Positions 1 to 8,665 of a stretch of 64,000 bases of DNA are shown here, piece by piece; position 1 is the stretch's first letter, and every line of letters starts with the position of its first letter. Position numbers and translations under genes: made by a program. The notes beneath the pieces are model-generated. The model made no database searches and was not told where the DNA came from. It saw only the letters and a program-made list of their open reading frames with translations. The stretch covers positions 62,001 to 126,000 of the forward strand of contig JAUXVT010000052.1 of assembly GCA_030680405.1 (NCBI GenBank), in the 5' to 3' direction. This DNA is from Thiobacillus sp. GTDB lineage: Bacteria > Pseudomonadota > Gammaproteobacteria > Burkholderiales > Thiobacillaceae.

Positions 1-2160
1 GCCGGCGGCGAGCAGAAATCCAAGCAGCAATTGAATCGCGCCGATGATCCGGTCGAACACGGCCTCGATGTTGGCGATGAGCTTGTCCAGCGCGAGCACG
101 GTGATGCCGGGGAAGGTTTTGACAAAGCCCGGCAGCACGCCGGCGGCATTCGGCGGGACGTAGACACTGGCGATGGAACTGGCGGGCAGGGCGTCGAGCT
201 GGCCGGGGGCGAAGATGACGAAGAAGTTGGGCTGCATCGAGTCCCACTTCACGCTGCGGATGCTGGTGATGCGCGCGGCGAGCGTCTGGTCGCCGACCTG
301 AAAAGCGAGCTGGTCGCCGACGACAAGATTCAGGCGCTCGGCCATGCCGGATTCGACCGAGATTTCGGCGGCGCGCTGGTCGCCGTGCCAGCGCCCGGCC
401 AGCACGGCGTTGTTGGCGGGCAGGATGGCGGTCCAGGTGAGGTTGAGTTCGCGCCGCAGGGTGTTGGTGTCGCGCGCGTCCTCAGGAAGCGTCTCGGCGA
501 TGGGTGTGCCGTTCTTGCTCACCAGACGGCCGCGCACCATGGGGTAGAGCGTGGAGGCCTTGAGGCGATGCTGCGACAGATACGCGGCAACCGCTTCCTG
601 CTGATGCGGCGCGATGTTCACCAGAAAATAGTTGGGCGCCTGCGGTGGCAGTTGCTGGCGCCAGCCGGCGATGAGGTCGCTGCGCACCAGCGCCAGCAAA
701 GCCACCAGAAACAGCGCCAGGGTGAAGGCGCCAAGCTGCAGGGTGCTGTCGAAGCGGTGGCGCAGCAGTTGCGCGAGGCCGAAGCGCACCGGACCGTGAG
801 CCATGCGCTGCACGCCGCGGCCGGCCACCAGCGCCAGCCGCGCCAGCAGGGTCAGCACCCCGATCAGCCCGGCCAGCGCGCCGACGAAGACGCCGACCAG
901 CTTGGCGTCACCCGCATACCAGGCAATCAAAACCAGTAGCGCCGATCCGCTGACCGCCGCGCTGATCCATGCGGCCACCGGCAGCGGCGGCAGATCGCGC
1001 CGCAACACGCGCAGCGGCGGCACGCGAATCAATCGCATGAGCGCGGGCAGGCTGGCGCCCGCCAGTGCCAGCAGGCCGCTGACGACGGCGACCCCGACCG
1101 GCGCCAGTCCAAGCGACGGCAGACGGGTGACGGCGTCGGGCAGGATTAGCCCCGCCAGTGCTTGCTGCATCAGCGCGCCGATCGCCACGCCGATCAAGCT
1201 GCCCAGCAGCCCCAGCGTCAGCAGCTGGACGGCGTAGAGCGTACGCAGCTGCGCGGTGGTAGCGCCGAAGCAGCGCATCAGCGCCGCCTGGTCGTAATGG
1301 CGCAACGCGTGGCGATGGGCGGCGATGGCGATGGCCGCCACCGACAGCAGCAGACTGATGAGCGCGGTGAGCTGGATGTAGCGATCGGCGTTGGCGAACG
1401 CGCCGCGCAGAGTCTCGACACCTTCGCGCGATCCGATGAGGCGCTGGGTGCTGTCGAGTGTGGATTTCAGTGCGGCACTGAAAGCCGCGAGTTGATCCGG
1501 CGCGCCGGCAAACTGATAGAGATAGGTGAGCCGGCTGCCGGGCTGCAGCACCCGGGTTTGTTCGACCTCGTCGGCACGCAGGAACACGCGCGGGGCGAAG
1601 CCGAACACGCCGCCGAGCTGCCCCGGCTCTTCGGCCACCACCCCGGCGATGGTGAAGTGCGCTTCGCCGATCTGCACGCGGTCGCCCACGCTGGCCGACA
1701 GCAGCGGCAGCAGGGAGGGCTCGACATAAATCGCGCCCGGCGGTGGCTGCGCCGGGCGCGGCGTGCCTGCGGCGAAGGGGCGGTCGGCGATGCGCACGGT
1801 GCCGCGCAGCGGATAGGCGGCATCGACCGCGCGCAGAGTGGCGAGCTGGAAGGCGTCGCCCTTGGCGACCATGCTGGAAAATTCGAGCGCCTGACTGGTT
1901 GCAAGCGAACTGGTCTTGAGCTTGCTGTTTTTAACTGAGGGAGCGGGCCAGGTTTCGATCGGGCGCGGGCTGGTGACCAGCAGGTCGGCGCCGAGAAAGC
2001 TGGCGCCCTGTTCACTCATGGCGCGCTTCAGACGGTCGCCGAGAAAGCCGGTGGTGGAGACGCTGCCGACGCCGATGATCAGCGCCAGCAGCAGCACGCG
2101 CCATTCGCCACTGGCGCGTTCGCGCCGTAACAGCCACAGGCCAAGCCGTAGGTAGATCAT
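1..2160 (-). CDS. ybbP: FtsX-like ABC transporter permease (YbbP family), C-terminus beyond window
   Basis: Reading the minus strand from the ATG at 2160 gives an open frame of 720 codons to the window edge with no stop. The protein begins [20 protein letters not shown], has a membrane segment near residues 20-40, a large periplasmic region, and FtsX-type membrane helices in the middle (around [20 protein letters not shown]) and again further on. This is the two-copy FtsX architecture of YbbP, usually about 800 residues, so roughly the last 10% is missing. The start overlaps the ATPase stop as ATGA. YbbA/YbbP is inferred to be an ABC exporter or mechanotransmission pair; its substrate is not settled. 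Confidence 0.85.
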   Translation of the reverse strand, partial: MIYLRLGLWLLRRERASGEWRVLLLALIIGVGSVSTTGFLGDRLKRAMSEQGASFLGADLLVTSPRPIETWPAPSVKNSKLKTSSLATSQALEFSSMVAKGDAFQLATLRAVDAAYPLRGTVRIADRPFAAGTPRPAQPPPGAIYVEPSLLPLLSASVGDRVQIGEAHFTIAGVVAEEPGQLGGVFGFAPRVFLRADEVEQTRVLQPGSRLTYLYQFAGAPDQLAAFSAALKSTLDSTQRLIGSREGVETLRGAFANADRYIQLTALISLLLSVAAIAIAAHRHALRHYDQAALMRCFGATTAQLRTLYAVQLLTLGLLGSLIGVAIGALMQQALAGLILPDAVTRLPSLGLAPVGVAVVSGLLALAGASLPALMRLIRVPPLRVLRRDLPPLPVAAWISAAVSGSALLVLIAWYAGDAKLVGVFVGALAGLIGVLTLLARLALVAGRGVQRMAHGPVRFGLAQLLRHRFDSTLQLGAFTLALFLVALLALVRSDLIAGWRQQLPPQAPNYFLVNIAPHQQEAVAAYLSQHRLKASTLYPMVRGRLVSKNGTPIAETLPEDARDTNTLRRELNLTWTAILPANNAVLAGRWHGDQRAAEISVESGMAERLNLVVGDQLAFQVGDQTLAARITSIRSVKWDSMQPNFFVIFAPGQLDALPASSIASVYVPPNAAGVLPGFVKTFPGITVLALDKLIANIEAVFDRIIGAIQLLLGFLLAAG

Positions 2161-2864
2161 GCGAGGGTCACCTCGCGCGCGCGGCCGGCGACCAGATGCA
2201 GCCGGCGCCGGCAGCGCGCCGCCAGCGCGTCGTCGTGGGTGACCAGGATCAGGGTGGTGCGGGCGGAGGCGTTGAGCTCGAACAGCAGTTCGATGATGCG
2301 CGCGCCAGTGTCGGCGTCGAGATTGCCAGTGGGCTCGTCGGCGAACACGATTTCCGGATCGGTGGCGAAGGCGCGCGCGATGGCGACGCGTTGCTGCTCG
2401 CCGCCGGACAGCTGGCGCGGGGTGTGACCGGCGCGCGCGGCGAGGCCGACGCGGTCGAGCCAGTGGGCGGCGCGTTCGCGCGCGTCGGCGCGGCCGGCCA
2501 GTTCCAGCGGCAGCAGGATGTTTTCCAGCGCGGTGAGCGCGGGCAGCAGTTGGAACGACTGGAACACGAAGCCGACACGGCCGGCGCGCAGGCGGGCGCG
2601 GGCGTCCTCGTCGAGATCGTTGAGGCGCTGGCCGAGCAGCACGATTTCCCCTGCCGACGGCTGGTCGAGCCCTGCCAGCATGCCCAGCAGGGTCGATTTG
2701 CCGGAGCCGGAAGCGCCGGTGATCGCGAGGGTTTCGCCCGCCTGGACGGCAAGCTCGACTTCGCTCAGGATGGCAAGCGTGCCGTCTGCAGTGGTCACGC
2801 GCTGCGACAGGGCGCGGGCAATGACGGCTGGTGCGGGGAACTGGGCGCTGTCGGGAGGCGTCAT
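2157..2864 (-). CDS. ybbA: ABC transporter ATP-binding protein (YbbA family)
   Basis: 235 residues, the normal size for a LolD/MacB-class ATPase. Walker [10 protein letters not shown] lies at about residues 50-58, the signature LSGGEQQR at 152-159, and Walker B IVFADEP at 172-178. The stop overlaps the start of the permease by 4 nt, so the two are translationally coupled. The gene is divergent from tesA, the same arrangement as tesA/ybbA-ybbP in enterobacteria. It supplies ATP hydrolysis to the membrane partner on the cytoplasmic side. Confidence 0.93.
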   Translation of the reverse strand: MTPPDSAQFPAPAVIARALSQRVTTADGTLAILSEVELAVQAGETLAITGASGSGKSTLLGMLAGLDQPSAGEIVLLGQRLNDLDEDARARLRAGRVGFVFQSFQLLPALTALENILLPLELAGRADARERAAHWLDRVGLAARAGHTPRQLSGGEQQRVAIARAFATDPEIVFADEPTGNLDADTGARIIELLFELNASARTTLILVTHDDALAARCRRRLHLVAGRAREVTLA

Positions 2865-2892
2865 TGAGGTGGGGTCAGGTTAAGGTGAGTGA

Positions 2893-3519
2893 ATGAATTA
2901 TCGCGTGTGGCTGCTGTTGGTGCTGTGGTTGCCGGGCTGGGCGCTGGCCGGCTCGTGCTCTTTGTTGATTGTCGGCGATAGCCTGAGTTCCGGCTATGGC
3001 CTTGCACCGGGACAAAGCTGGGTGGATCTGCTCGACGCGCGGATGAAAAAGGTCGCGCCGTCATGGCGCGTGATCAACGCCAGCGTCAGCGGCGACACCA
3101 CGCAGAACGGCCTGCAGCGCCTGGCCCCTGCCTTGAGCCGGCAACGTCCGCAGGGCGTGCTGATCGCACTCGGTGGTAACGACGCCTTGCGCGGCACGCC
3201 GCCGGAGGTGATCCGGCAGAATCTGCAAACGATGATCCGGCAGGCCAAGGCGGCAGACGCCTGGGTGGTCTTGCTGGATGCGCCGGTGCTGCCCAACTAC
3301 GGCAAGCCGTATGCCGATGCGCTGGCGAAGCTGTATGGGGACGTGGCGCGCGAGGAGAAGATTATTCACGTGCCGTGTTTTGTCTGTGGCGTGGGGATCA
3401 CCCCCGGCATGATGCAGGCCGACGGCATCCACCCGAACGAAAAGGCCCAGACCCGGATGCTCGACGCCGTGTGGCCGCACATCCAGCCGAAACTGCGTTG
3501 CCCGGTGAAAAAACCATGA
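2893..3519 (+). CDS. tesA: GDSL-type acyl-CoA thioesterase/lysophospholipase/arylesterase
   Basis: 208 residues with an N-terminal signal peptide (RVWLLLVLWLPGWALA) followed by the GDSL block, giving nucleophile Ser30. The SGNH oxyanion residues are visible as the Gly in SVSGDTT and Asn96 in GGND, and the catalytic Asp177/His180 pair is in DGIHPNE. This is the TesA/ApeA periplasmic esterase that hydrolyses acyl thioesters and aryl esters. A ribosome site AAGGTGAG precedes the ATG. It is divergent from ybbA and overlaps the next gene by 4 nt (ATGA). Confidence 0.93.
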   Translation: MNYRVWLLLVLWLPGWALAGSCSLLIVGDSLSSGYGLAPGQSWVDLLDARMKKVAPSWRVINASVSGDTTQNGLQRLAPALSRQRPQGVLIALGGNDALRGTPPEVIRQNLQTMIRQAKAADAWVVLLDAPVLPNYGKPYADALAKLYGDVAREEKIIHVPCFVCGVGITPGMMQADGIHPNEKAQTRMLDAVWPHIQPKLRCPVKKP

Positions 3520-3899
3520 GTGGCGCAAGCTGTCCATGCGGATCGGGACGCGTGCTTGAAGCCTGTTGCGGGCGCTTGCATGCCGGCGAGCCTGCCCCGG
3601 ATGCCGAAAGTCTAATGCGATCGCGCTACAGTGCCTATGTGCTGGGGCTGGAAGACTATCTGCTGGCGACCTGGCACCCCGATACCCGTCCCGCTGCACT
3701 TGAACTCGACGCCACGCCGCGTCCGCACTGGCTTGGGCTGGCGGTCAAGTCGCGCACGCCGCTCGACCCGACCCATGCGGCGGTCGAGTTCGTCGCGCGC
3801 TACAAGCTCAATGGCCGCGCGTTCAGGCTGCACGAAACCAGCCACTTCGAGCGGGTGGACGGGCGCTGGCTGTATGTCGACGGCGAGATTCGGGAATGA
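3516..3899 (+). CDS. YchJ/UPF0225 family SEC-C metal-binding protein
   Basis: 127 residues starting at the ATG that overlaps the tesA stop; an upstream in-frame start inside tesA is less likely. The N-terminus CPCGSGRVLEACC is a SEC-C type zinc-binding Cys cluster. It is followed by the family block ESLMRSRYSAYVLG and a small alpha/beta domain ending in GRWLYVDGEI. This matches the YchJ/UPF0225 family in length and order. The molecular role is not established. The ATGA overlap suggests co-translation with tesA. Confidence 0.85.
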   Translation: MSGASCPCGSGRVLEACCGRLHAGEPAPDAESLMRSRYSAYVLGLEDYLLATWHPDTRPAALELDATPRPHWLGLAVKSRTPLDPTHAAVEFVARYKLNGRAFRLHETSHFERVDGRWLYVDGEIRE

Positions 3900-3910
3900 A
3901 GGAGGCCACC

Positions 3911-4351
3911 ATGCGCGCACAGAAACTCGGCCATGCGGTGTTAAAGGTACGCAGCCTGGCGCTGTCGGTACCGTTTTACCGCGACGTGCTCGGGCTCACC
4001 GAAGTGGCGCGCTACGGCACCCAGATGGCGTTCTTTTCGTGCGGTGACAATCATCATGACCTTGCGCTGCTCGAGGTCGGCGCGCAGGCAGCGCCGCCCA
4101 TGGACAACCAGGTCGGGTTGTATCACCTGGCGTTCAAGGTCGGCGATTCGCTGGACCAACTTCGCGCATTTCGCGATCACCTCGCGGCGCACGGCGTGGC
4201 ACTGGCCGGACAGGCCGATCACCGCGTCAGCCAGGCGCTGTATTGCCATGACCCCGACGGCATCCTGATCGAGGTCTACGTCGACGCCGACCCGGCGATC
4301 TGGAAGGACGATCCAGGCGCGGTTGCGCATGTCGGCATGCTGAGGCTGTAA
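3911..4351 (+). CDS. VOC (glyoxalase/bleomycin resistance/dioxygenase) family protein
   Basis: 146 residues. The start at 3911 is chosen over an in-frame ATG at 3896 because AAGGAGG lies directly before it. Paired betaalphabetabetabeta modules are evident, with candidate metal ligands His in LGHAVLKV, His in LYHLAFKV and Glu in GILIEVYVD, as in extradiol dioxygenase or glyoxalase-like proteins. The sequence does not reveal the substrate. It follows the YchJ-like gene by 11 nt and is probably in the same transcript. Confidence 0.85.
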   Translation: MRAQKLGHAVLKVRSLALSVPFYRDVLGLTEVARYGTQMAFFSCGDNHHDLALLEVGAQAAPPMDNQVGLYHLAFKVGDSLDQLRAFRDHLAAHGVALAGQADHRVSQALYCHDPDGILIEVYVDADPAIWKDDPGAVAHVGMLRL

Positions 4352-4445
4352 GGACGCGGACTCGGTGGGCTTTTGGCCCCTCATCCTGCGGTCAAAATGA
4401 ACAAAGCCCGCTTGCGGCCTTTGAGCTGCTTTTGATTGAAAACGG

Positions 4446-4522
4446 TGGGGTGGACGATGGGGCTCGAACCCACGACAACAGGAATCACAATCCTGGACTC
4501 TACCAACTGAGCTACGTCCACC
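4446..4522 (-). tRNA. tRNA-His (GTG)
   Basis: On the minus strand a cloverleaf with anticodon GTG in the loop ATTGTGATT, the extra 5' G(-1) opposite C73 that is diagnostic for tRNA-His, a TTCGAGCC T-loop, and an encoded CCA end. It is the last gene of a Pro-Arg-His tRNA operon read from the promoter at 4804-4832. Confidence 0.97.
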
Positions 4523-4558
4523 ATTGGTGTTGCCAGCAACGCTGACAACGAAAAAACT

Positions 4559-4635
4559 TGGTCTGCCCGACAGGAATTGAACCTGTAACCCCCAGCTTAG
4601 AAGGCTGGTGCTCTATCCAGTTGAGCTACGGGCAG
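4559..4635 (-). tRNA. tRNA-Arg (TCT)
   Basis: Minus-strand cloverleaf with acceptor stem CTGCCCG/CGGGCAG, discriminator A, encoded CCA, and anticodon loop CTTCTAA giving TCT. Middle gene of the Pro-Arg-His operon. Confidence 0.97.
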
Positions 4636-4665
4636 AGACTCTATTCGTTCTCGGGCAAAACGGGG

Positions 4666-4742
<77 letters not shown>

Positions 4743-4803
4743 AAATCCTATCGGCGCCCGGAAATCCAATGGATGAACAGCGGGCGCATTTCGGAGAGGC
4801 GAA

Positions 4804-4832
4804 ACTATACCTTGGCGAAGGGGCCGGGTCAA
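4804..4832 (-). promoter_or_regulatory. sigma70 promoter for the tRNA-Pro/Arg/His operon
   Basis: On the minus strand: -35 TTGACC (4827-4832), a spacer of exactly 17 nt, and -10 TATAGT (4804-4809), about 60 nt upstream of tRNA-Pro. Near-consensus spacing and hexamers suit a strong stable-RNA promoter. Confidence 0.8.
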
Positions 4833-4895
4833 TTTCCGCTTGAGTAAGGTAGCGGGTTTCCGGGAGAATCACCCTTTTGCTTCAGGGTTGTCTTG

Positions 4896-5750
4896 ATGAG
4901 CGCACGTATTCTCGACGGCAAGGCCATGGCCGACACCATCCTCGCAGTGATCCACGACAAGGTGGCCGAACGCGAGGCGCAGGGCAAACGCCGTCCCGGC
5001 TTGGCGGTGATTTTGGTGGGCGACGATGCCGCCTCTGCGGTGTACGTGCGCAACAAGAAACGCGCGTGCGAGCGCGCCGCCGTCACCAGCGTGTCGCACG
5101 ATCTGCCCAGCGCCACCACGCAGGGCGAACTCCTGGCGCTGATCGACACGCTGAACGCCGACCCTGCCATCGACGGCATCCTGGTGCAGCTGCCGCTGCC
5201 CGCGCATATCGACACGGAGACGGTGATCGAACGCATCCGGCCGGACAAGGATGTCGACGGCTTCCATCCCTACAACATTGGCCGCCTGGCGGTGAAGATG
5301 CCGACGCTGAGGCCGTCCACCCCGCGCGGCATCATGACGCTGCTACGCGCCACCGGCGAGGAATTGCGCGGCAAGAATGCGGTAATGGTCGGCGCGTCCA
5401 ACATCGTCGGCCGGCCGATGAGCCTGGAACTGCTGCTGGCCGGCTGCACCATCACCGTGTGCCACAGCGCCACGCGCGATCTGGAAAGCTTCGTGCGCTC
5501 CGCCGAGGTGCTGGTGGTGGGGGTGGGGCGGCCGCGCATGATCCCGGGCGACTGGGTGCGCGAGGGCGCGATCGTGATCGACGTCGGCATCAACCGCCTG
5601 CCTGACGGCAAGCTGGTCGGGGATGTCGATTTCGATTCTGCCGCGCAGCGCGCCAGCTGGATCACCCCGGTGCCCGGCGGGGTGGGGCCGATGACCGTGG
5701 CGACCCTGCTTGAAAATACGCTCGAAGCCGCGCTGATGCACAATCCTTAG
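4896..5750 (+). CDS. folD: bifunctional methylenetetrahydrofolate dehydrogenase/cyclohydrolase
   Basis: 284 residues, the family length. The start is the ATG at 4896; a TTG three bases upstream is also in frame. The catalytic Tyr50 and Lys54 pair is in YVRNKK, followed by the family blocks [10 protein letters not shown] and, near the C-terminus, [15 protein letters not shown]. The enzyme interconverts 5,10-methylene-, methenyl- and 10-formyl-tetrahydrofolate using NADP. It is a single gene, facing the downstream cbbY tail to tail. Confidence 0.96.
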   Translation: MSARILDGKAMADTILAVIHDKVAEREAQGKRRPGLAVILVGDDAASAVYVRNKKRACERAAVTSVSHDLPSATTQGELLALIDTLNADPAIDGILVQLPLPAHIDTETVIERIRPDKDVDGFHPYNIGRLAVKMPTLRPSTPRGIMTLLRATGEELRGKNAVMVGASNIVGRPMSLELLLAGCTITVCHSATRDLESFVRSAEVLVVGVGRPRMIPGDWVREGAIVIDVGINRLPDGKLVGDVDFDSAAQRASWITPVPGGVGPMTVATLLENTLEAALMHNP

Positions 5751-5785
5751 GGGTCAGGGGTCAGGGGTCAGGGGTCAGGGGTCAG
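5751..5785. repeat. five tandem copies of a 7-bp repeat (GGGTCAG)
   Basis: Directly after the folD stop the unit GGGTCAG is repeated five times. The last copy overlaps the first bases of the cbbY stop region at 5782. It is a simple slippage-prone repeat between convergent genes. Confidence 0.9.
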
Positions 5786-6540
5786 GACTGATGCAGCGTC
5801 CGTAGGTAAGCCACATCGACGAACGGCTGGCCGAGGTCGGGGCCAGCGACTCGCTGGCTGGGTGCGTCGGGGTCGCCGAGGTCGGACAGCACGACGGCTG
5901 CGCCGCTGAAGTCGTGATCCAGCGTGTAGGCGTTGACCGTCACCAGTGTTTTCAGGCCGGCGCCCAGGCTCGCGCGCAGGCCGTTCTCCGAGTCCTCGAA
6001 TGCCAGGCACTCGGCGGGTTCCAGTCCCATTTTCTCCAGCGCGTAGTGATAGATATCGGGCGCGGGTTTCTTGGCCGGCACGATGTCGCCCGCTGCGATG
6101 ACCTCGAACCAGTCCTGGGTGCCTGAGCCCAGGCTGTGTTCCAGCAGCACGGTGACGTTTTCCGGCGTGGTGGTGGTGGCAATCGCCAGGCGCAGCCCGG
6201 CGGCGCGTGCCTCGATCAGCAGCCGTTTGACCCCGGGGCGCATGGGGATGCTTCCGCGCGCGGCGAGTGCGCTGTAATGACGGGTCTTGGCTTTGTGCAG
6301 GTCGGCCACCAATTCATCAAAGTTGTCTGGCTTCCTATAATCCGGCCGATAGTGGTCGATATAGTGCTTCATCCGCTCCTTGCCGCCGGTGACAGCAAGC
6401 AGTTTGCCGTAGAGGGCGACGTCCCACTGCCAGTCGAGGCCGGCGTCGGCAAAGGCCTGGTTGAAAGCGGGCCGGTGGCCATCGCGTTCGGTGTCGGCAA
6501 GCGTGCCGTCAACGTCGAAGAGTAGGGCGTGTAGTGTCAT
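5782..6540 (-). CDS. cbbY: HAD-superfamily sugar-phosphate phosphatase, CbbY type
   Basis: 252 residues. The HAD motif I FDVDGTLADTE places the nucleophile and acid/base at Asp9 and Asp11. The cap segment with TGGKERMKHYI is characteristic of CbbY, and later motifs ATTTTPENV, PAKKPAPDIY and EDSENGLRA follow. Characterised CbbY removes xylulose-1,5-bisphosphate, an inhibitor of Rubisco, so its presence hints at Calvin-cycle growth. No other cbb gene is in the window, so a more general phosphoglycolate or sugar-phosphate role is possible. Confidence 0.8.
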   Translation of the reverse strand: MTLHALLFDVDGTLADTERDGHRPAFNQAFADAGLDWQWDVALYGKLLAVTGGKERMKHYIDHYRPDYRKPDNFDELVADLHKAKTRHYSALAARGSIPMRPGVKRLLIEARAAGLRLAIATTTTPENVTVLLEHSLGSGTQDWFEVIAAGDIVPAKKPAPDIYHYALEKMGLEPAECLAFEDSENGLRASLGAGLKTLVTVNAYTLDHDFSGAAVVLSDLGDPDAPSQRVAGPDLGQPFVDVAYLRTLHQS

Positions 6541-6624
6541 GTGGGTTGCGGCGGTTAGGTGATTCTGCTATTAAGTCGGGTTGGGCTTTGCCCGGAATTA
6601 ACTGAAATTTTCAAAGAGAACAAG

Positions 6625-7044
6625 ATGGCTGAAACTTTGATGCGCTTTGAGCCTTACAAGGCCAAAAAAGGCGAAGAATACATGAACGCGAAACAGCTAC
6701 AGCATTTTCGCAAAATGCTCGAGGCCTGGAAAGCCGAACTGTCGCAAGACATCGATAGCACCCTGCATTCCATGCAGGACGAGCAGACGGTGTTCGCCGA
6801 TCCCAACGACCGCGCCACGCAGGAATCGGATATGGCGCTCGAGCTGCGCAACCGCGATCGCGAGCGCAAGCTGATCAAGAAAATCAGCGAAACCATCGCC
6901 AAGATCGACAGCGGTGATTACGGTTACTGTGAATCCTGCGGCGTTGAGATCGGTCTGGACCGCATGCAGGCGCGTCCGACAGCAACGCTGTGTATCGACT
7001 GCAAGACGCTCGAGGAAATCCGCGAACGTCAGGTCGCCAAATAA
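6625..7044 (+). CDS. dksA: RNA polymerase-binding transcription factor DksA
   Basis: 139 residues. The coiled-coil region carries the tip motif with Asp59, Asp62 and Ala64 (ADPNDRA), which acts in the RNA polymerase secondary channel with ppGpp. A four-Cys zinc finger follows at C102, C105, C123 and C126. The start MAETLMRFEP at 6625 is chosen because the upstream in-frame extension to 6559 has no similarity to DksA. The last 18 nt of the gene recur just downstream (7053-7070). Confidence 0.95.
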   Translation: MAETLMRFEPYKAKKGEEYMNAKQLQHFRKMLEAWKAELSQDIDSTLHSMQDEQTVFADPNDRATQESDMALELRNRDRERKLIKKISETIAKIDSGDYGYCESCGVEIGLDRMQARPTATLCIDCKTLEEIRERQVAK

Positions 7045-7070
7045 ACGTGGCACGTCAGCTTGCCAAATAA
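7027..7070 (+). repeat. direct repeat of the dksA 3' end
   Basis: The final 18 nt of dksA (7027-7044, coding RQVAK-stop) recur at 7053-7070 with two mismatches, a period of 26 nt. It looks like a small tandem duplication of the gene tail. Confidence 0.8.
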
Positions 7071-7090
7071 GCCCACCCGCAAAGCGCGCC

Positions 7091-7534
7091 ATGACCGATA
7101 CCAGCGAATTTGACCGTAATTTCAATGGACTGCTTTACAGCGTGATGCGCTGGGATCAGCTGACGGCATTCTGGCAAAAGGTGGACGCCGGGGCAGGCTG
7201 GTATCTCTATGCGGTCGGCCAACAGGTGCCGCAAGAACCTTCTGCTGCCGACAAGGTGCAACAGTTCACGCGCGAGCTGGATGAACTGCTGCGGCGCGAG
7301 CACCACGAGGATTACTGCGCGATTGTCTACGCGGATAACCTGGATGCGCCCAGCTTCATCAAGATTTACGACCCCAATCATCTGGGTAGTTCGTGCGGTT
7401 CCAGTTCGATGAAATCCTCGGTGCTTCCCGGCTGGCTGATGAGCCGCACGCCGCCGCGCGAGCTTGAAATCTGCGGCGTGGTCACCGGCCAGCGCAAACG
7501 CTGGTGGCAAACGTTCCTTGGCACTTCAGCATAA
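7091..7534 (+). CDS. conserved hypothetical protein
   Basis: 147 residues starting MTDTSEFDRNFNGLL. An upstream in-frame extension into dksA is considered spurious. There is no signal peptide or membrane segment; it looks like a cytoplasmic globular protein with many aromatic residues. A Ser/Cys-rich stretch SSCGSSSMKSSV and a C-terminal RKRWWQTF are the most distinctive parts. I do not recognise a characterised family. It follows dksA by 46 nt and ends at a strong terminator, so it probably shares dksA's transcript. Confidence 0.7.
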   Translation: MTDTSEFDRNFNGLLYSVMRWDQLTAFWQKVDAGAGWYLYAVGQQVPQEPSAADKVQQFTRELDELLRREHHEDYCAIVYADNLDAPSFIKIYDPNHLGSSCGSSSMKSSVLPGWLMSRTPPRELEICGVVTGQRKRWWQTFLGTSA

Positions 7535-7562
7535 AAAACCGCGCCCGAGAGCGCGGTTTTTT
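7533..7562. terminator. bidirectional intrinsic terminator
   Basis: GC-rich stem CCGCGC/GCGCGG flanked by A6 and T6, so it can act on both strands between two convergent genes. Its sequence is the reverse complement of the terminator at 10060-10089. Confidence 0.9.
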
Positions 7563-7576
7563 ATGACCTGGAAGAA

Positions 7577-7825
7577 TTATTTCTTGGCAGGTTCAGCCGG
7601 AGTGGCGGTAGCGCCAGCCTTTTTCTCTTCGGCCTTGACAGTGAGCTTCTTGACAGCACGCTTCTTGGCCGCAGCTTTCTTGGGCGCGGCGGCGGGCTTT
7701 TCTGCAGTTGCGGAGGCAGCAGCGGGGGTCGCAGGCGTGGCCTTGACTGCGTCGGCAGCAATAGCGGACATGCTGAAAGCGCCGACAATCGTCGCGGCGA
7801 CCAGGGAGGACATCAGTTTGCTCAT
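7577..7825 (-). CDS. small exported alanine/lysine-rich protein
   Basis: 82 residues. The start at 7825 (MSKLMSSLVAATIVG) follows a GGAGAAAT ribosome site. A Sec signal peptide ends at SAIA/AD, and the mature part is low-complexity Ala/Lys/Pro with AAPKKAAAKKRAVKK. The mature protein is very basic, resembling histone H1-like tails but exported, so a structural or polyanion-binding role in the periplasm is possible (inference). It is divergent from the two-component genes, with a likely response-regulator site between them. Confidence 0.75.
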   Translation of the reverse strand: MSKLMSSLVAATIVGAFSMSAIAADAVKATPATPAAASATAEKPAAAPKKAAAKKRAVKKLTVKAEEKKAGATATPAEPAKK

Positions 7826-7903
7826 TATTTCTCCAGTGTGATCAAGTGGGTTGAAATGCAATCGCGCATTGCGATTGCACGACGGCCACTATGCAGCGCA
7901 ATG

Positions 7904-7920
7904 CTTACACCAACCTTACA
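7904..7920. promoter_or_regulatory. CTTACA direct repeats, candidate OmpR-family response-regulator site
   Basis: Two copies of CTTACA at 7904-7909 and 7915-7920, 11 bp apart (one helical turn), in the divergent intergenic region between the secreted small protein and the response regulator. PmrA/QseB-type regulators bind half-sites with this layout. The assignment is inference. Confidence 0.5.
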
Positions 7921-7996
7921 AATGCCGTCCTGATCCAGGCGTTCATTCGTGATGCTTTTCAGGCTGGATTGACGCGCTTTGTGTCAGACTTCAAGA

Positions 7997-8665
7997 ATGA
8001 AAATTCTGCTCGTGGAAGATGACCCGACCCTGGGCGAGGCGGTCATGCTGGCAGTCCGACAGGCGGGATACGCTATCGACTGGACACAGGATGGCGCGCA
8101 TGCGGAAATCGCACTGAGGGGGCATGCCTATGATGCCATGCTGCTTGATCTGGGGTTGCCCCGGCGCGAGGGACTGGAGGTGCTGCGCAATGTGCGCAAA
8201 CGTGGCGCGACCTTGCCGGTGATGATCCTGACTGCCCGAGATACGGTGGAAGACAGGGTGCGGGGGCTGGATGCGGGGGCTGACGATTACCTGCTCAAGC
8301 CGTTTGCGCTGGATGAATTGCTTGCGCGATTGCGGGCATTGCTGCGGCGGGCGCATGGCCAGGTCGATCCCAGGATACGCATGGGGCGCCTGAGTTTTGA
8401 CAGTGTCAAGCGACAAGTCTGCGTGGGCGAGACGCCGCTGGTCTTGTCCGCGCGCGAGGTGGAGGTGCTTGAAATTCTGCTCAATCATGCCGGGCGCGTC
8501 ACAGCCAAGGAAGCGATCGCAGACCGTCTGACTGGCTGGGATGAAGGCGTGGGGGACAATGCGGTGGAAGTTTATATCCATCGATTGCGGCGTAAGCTGG
8601 AAGGTTCCGGCGTGGTGATCCGCACTTTGCGCGGTCTGGGCTATCTGCTGGAAGTCGAACATTGA
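7997..8665 (+). CDS. OmpR-family response regulator (QseB/PmrA-like)
   Basis: 222 residues. The receiver domain has acidic residues VEDDP, phospho-acceptor Asp51 in MLLDLGLP and conserved Lys101 in LLKPF. A C-terminal winged-helix DNA-binding domain includes NAVEVYIHRLRRKL and IRTLRGLGYLL. It overlaps the kinase gene by 4 nt (TTGA). The CTTACA repeats upstream suggest self-regulation and control of the divergent small exported protein. Confidence 0.93.
   Translation: MKILLVEDDPTLGEAVMLAVRQAGYAIDWTQDGAHAEIALRGHAYDAMLLDLGLPRREGLEVLRNVRKRGATLPVMILTARDTVEDRVRGLDAGADDYLLKPFALDELLARLRALLRRAHGQVDPRIRMGRLSFDSVKRQVCVGETPLVLSAREVEVLEILLNHAGRVTAKEAIADRLTGWDEGVGDNAVEVYIHRLRRKLEGSGVVIRTLRGLGYLLEVEH

Noticed and set aside
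5751-5785. CRISPR-like repeats after folD
   Set aside because: The units are 7 bp with no spacers; this is a simple tandem repeat.
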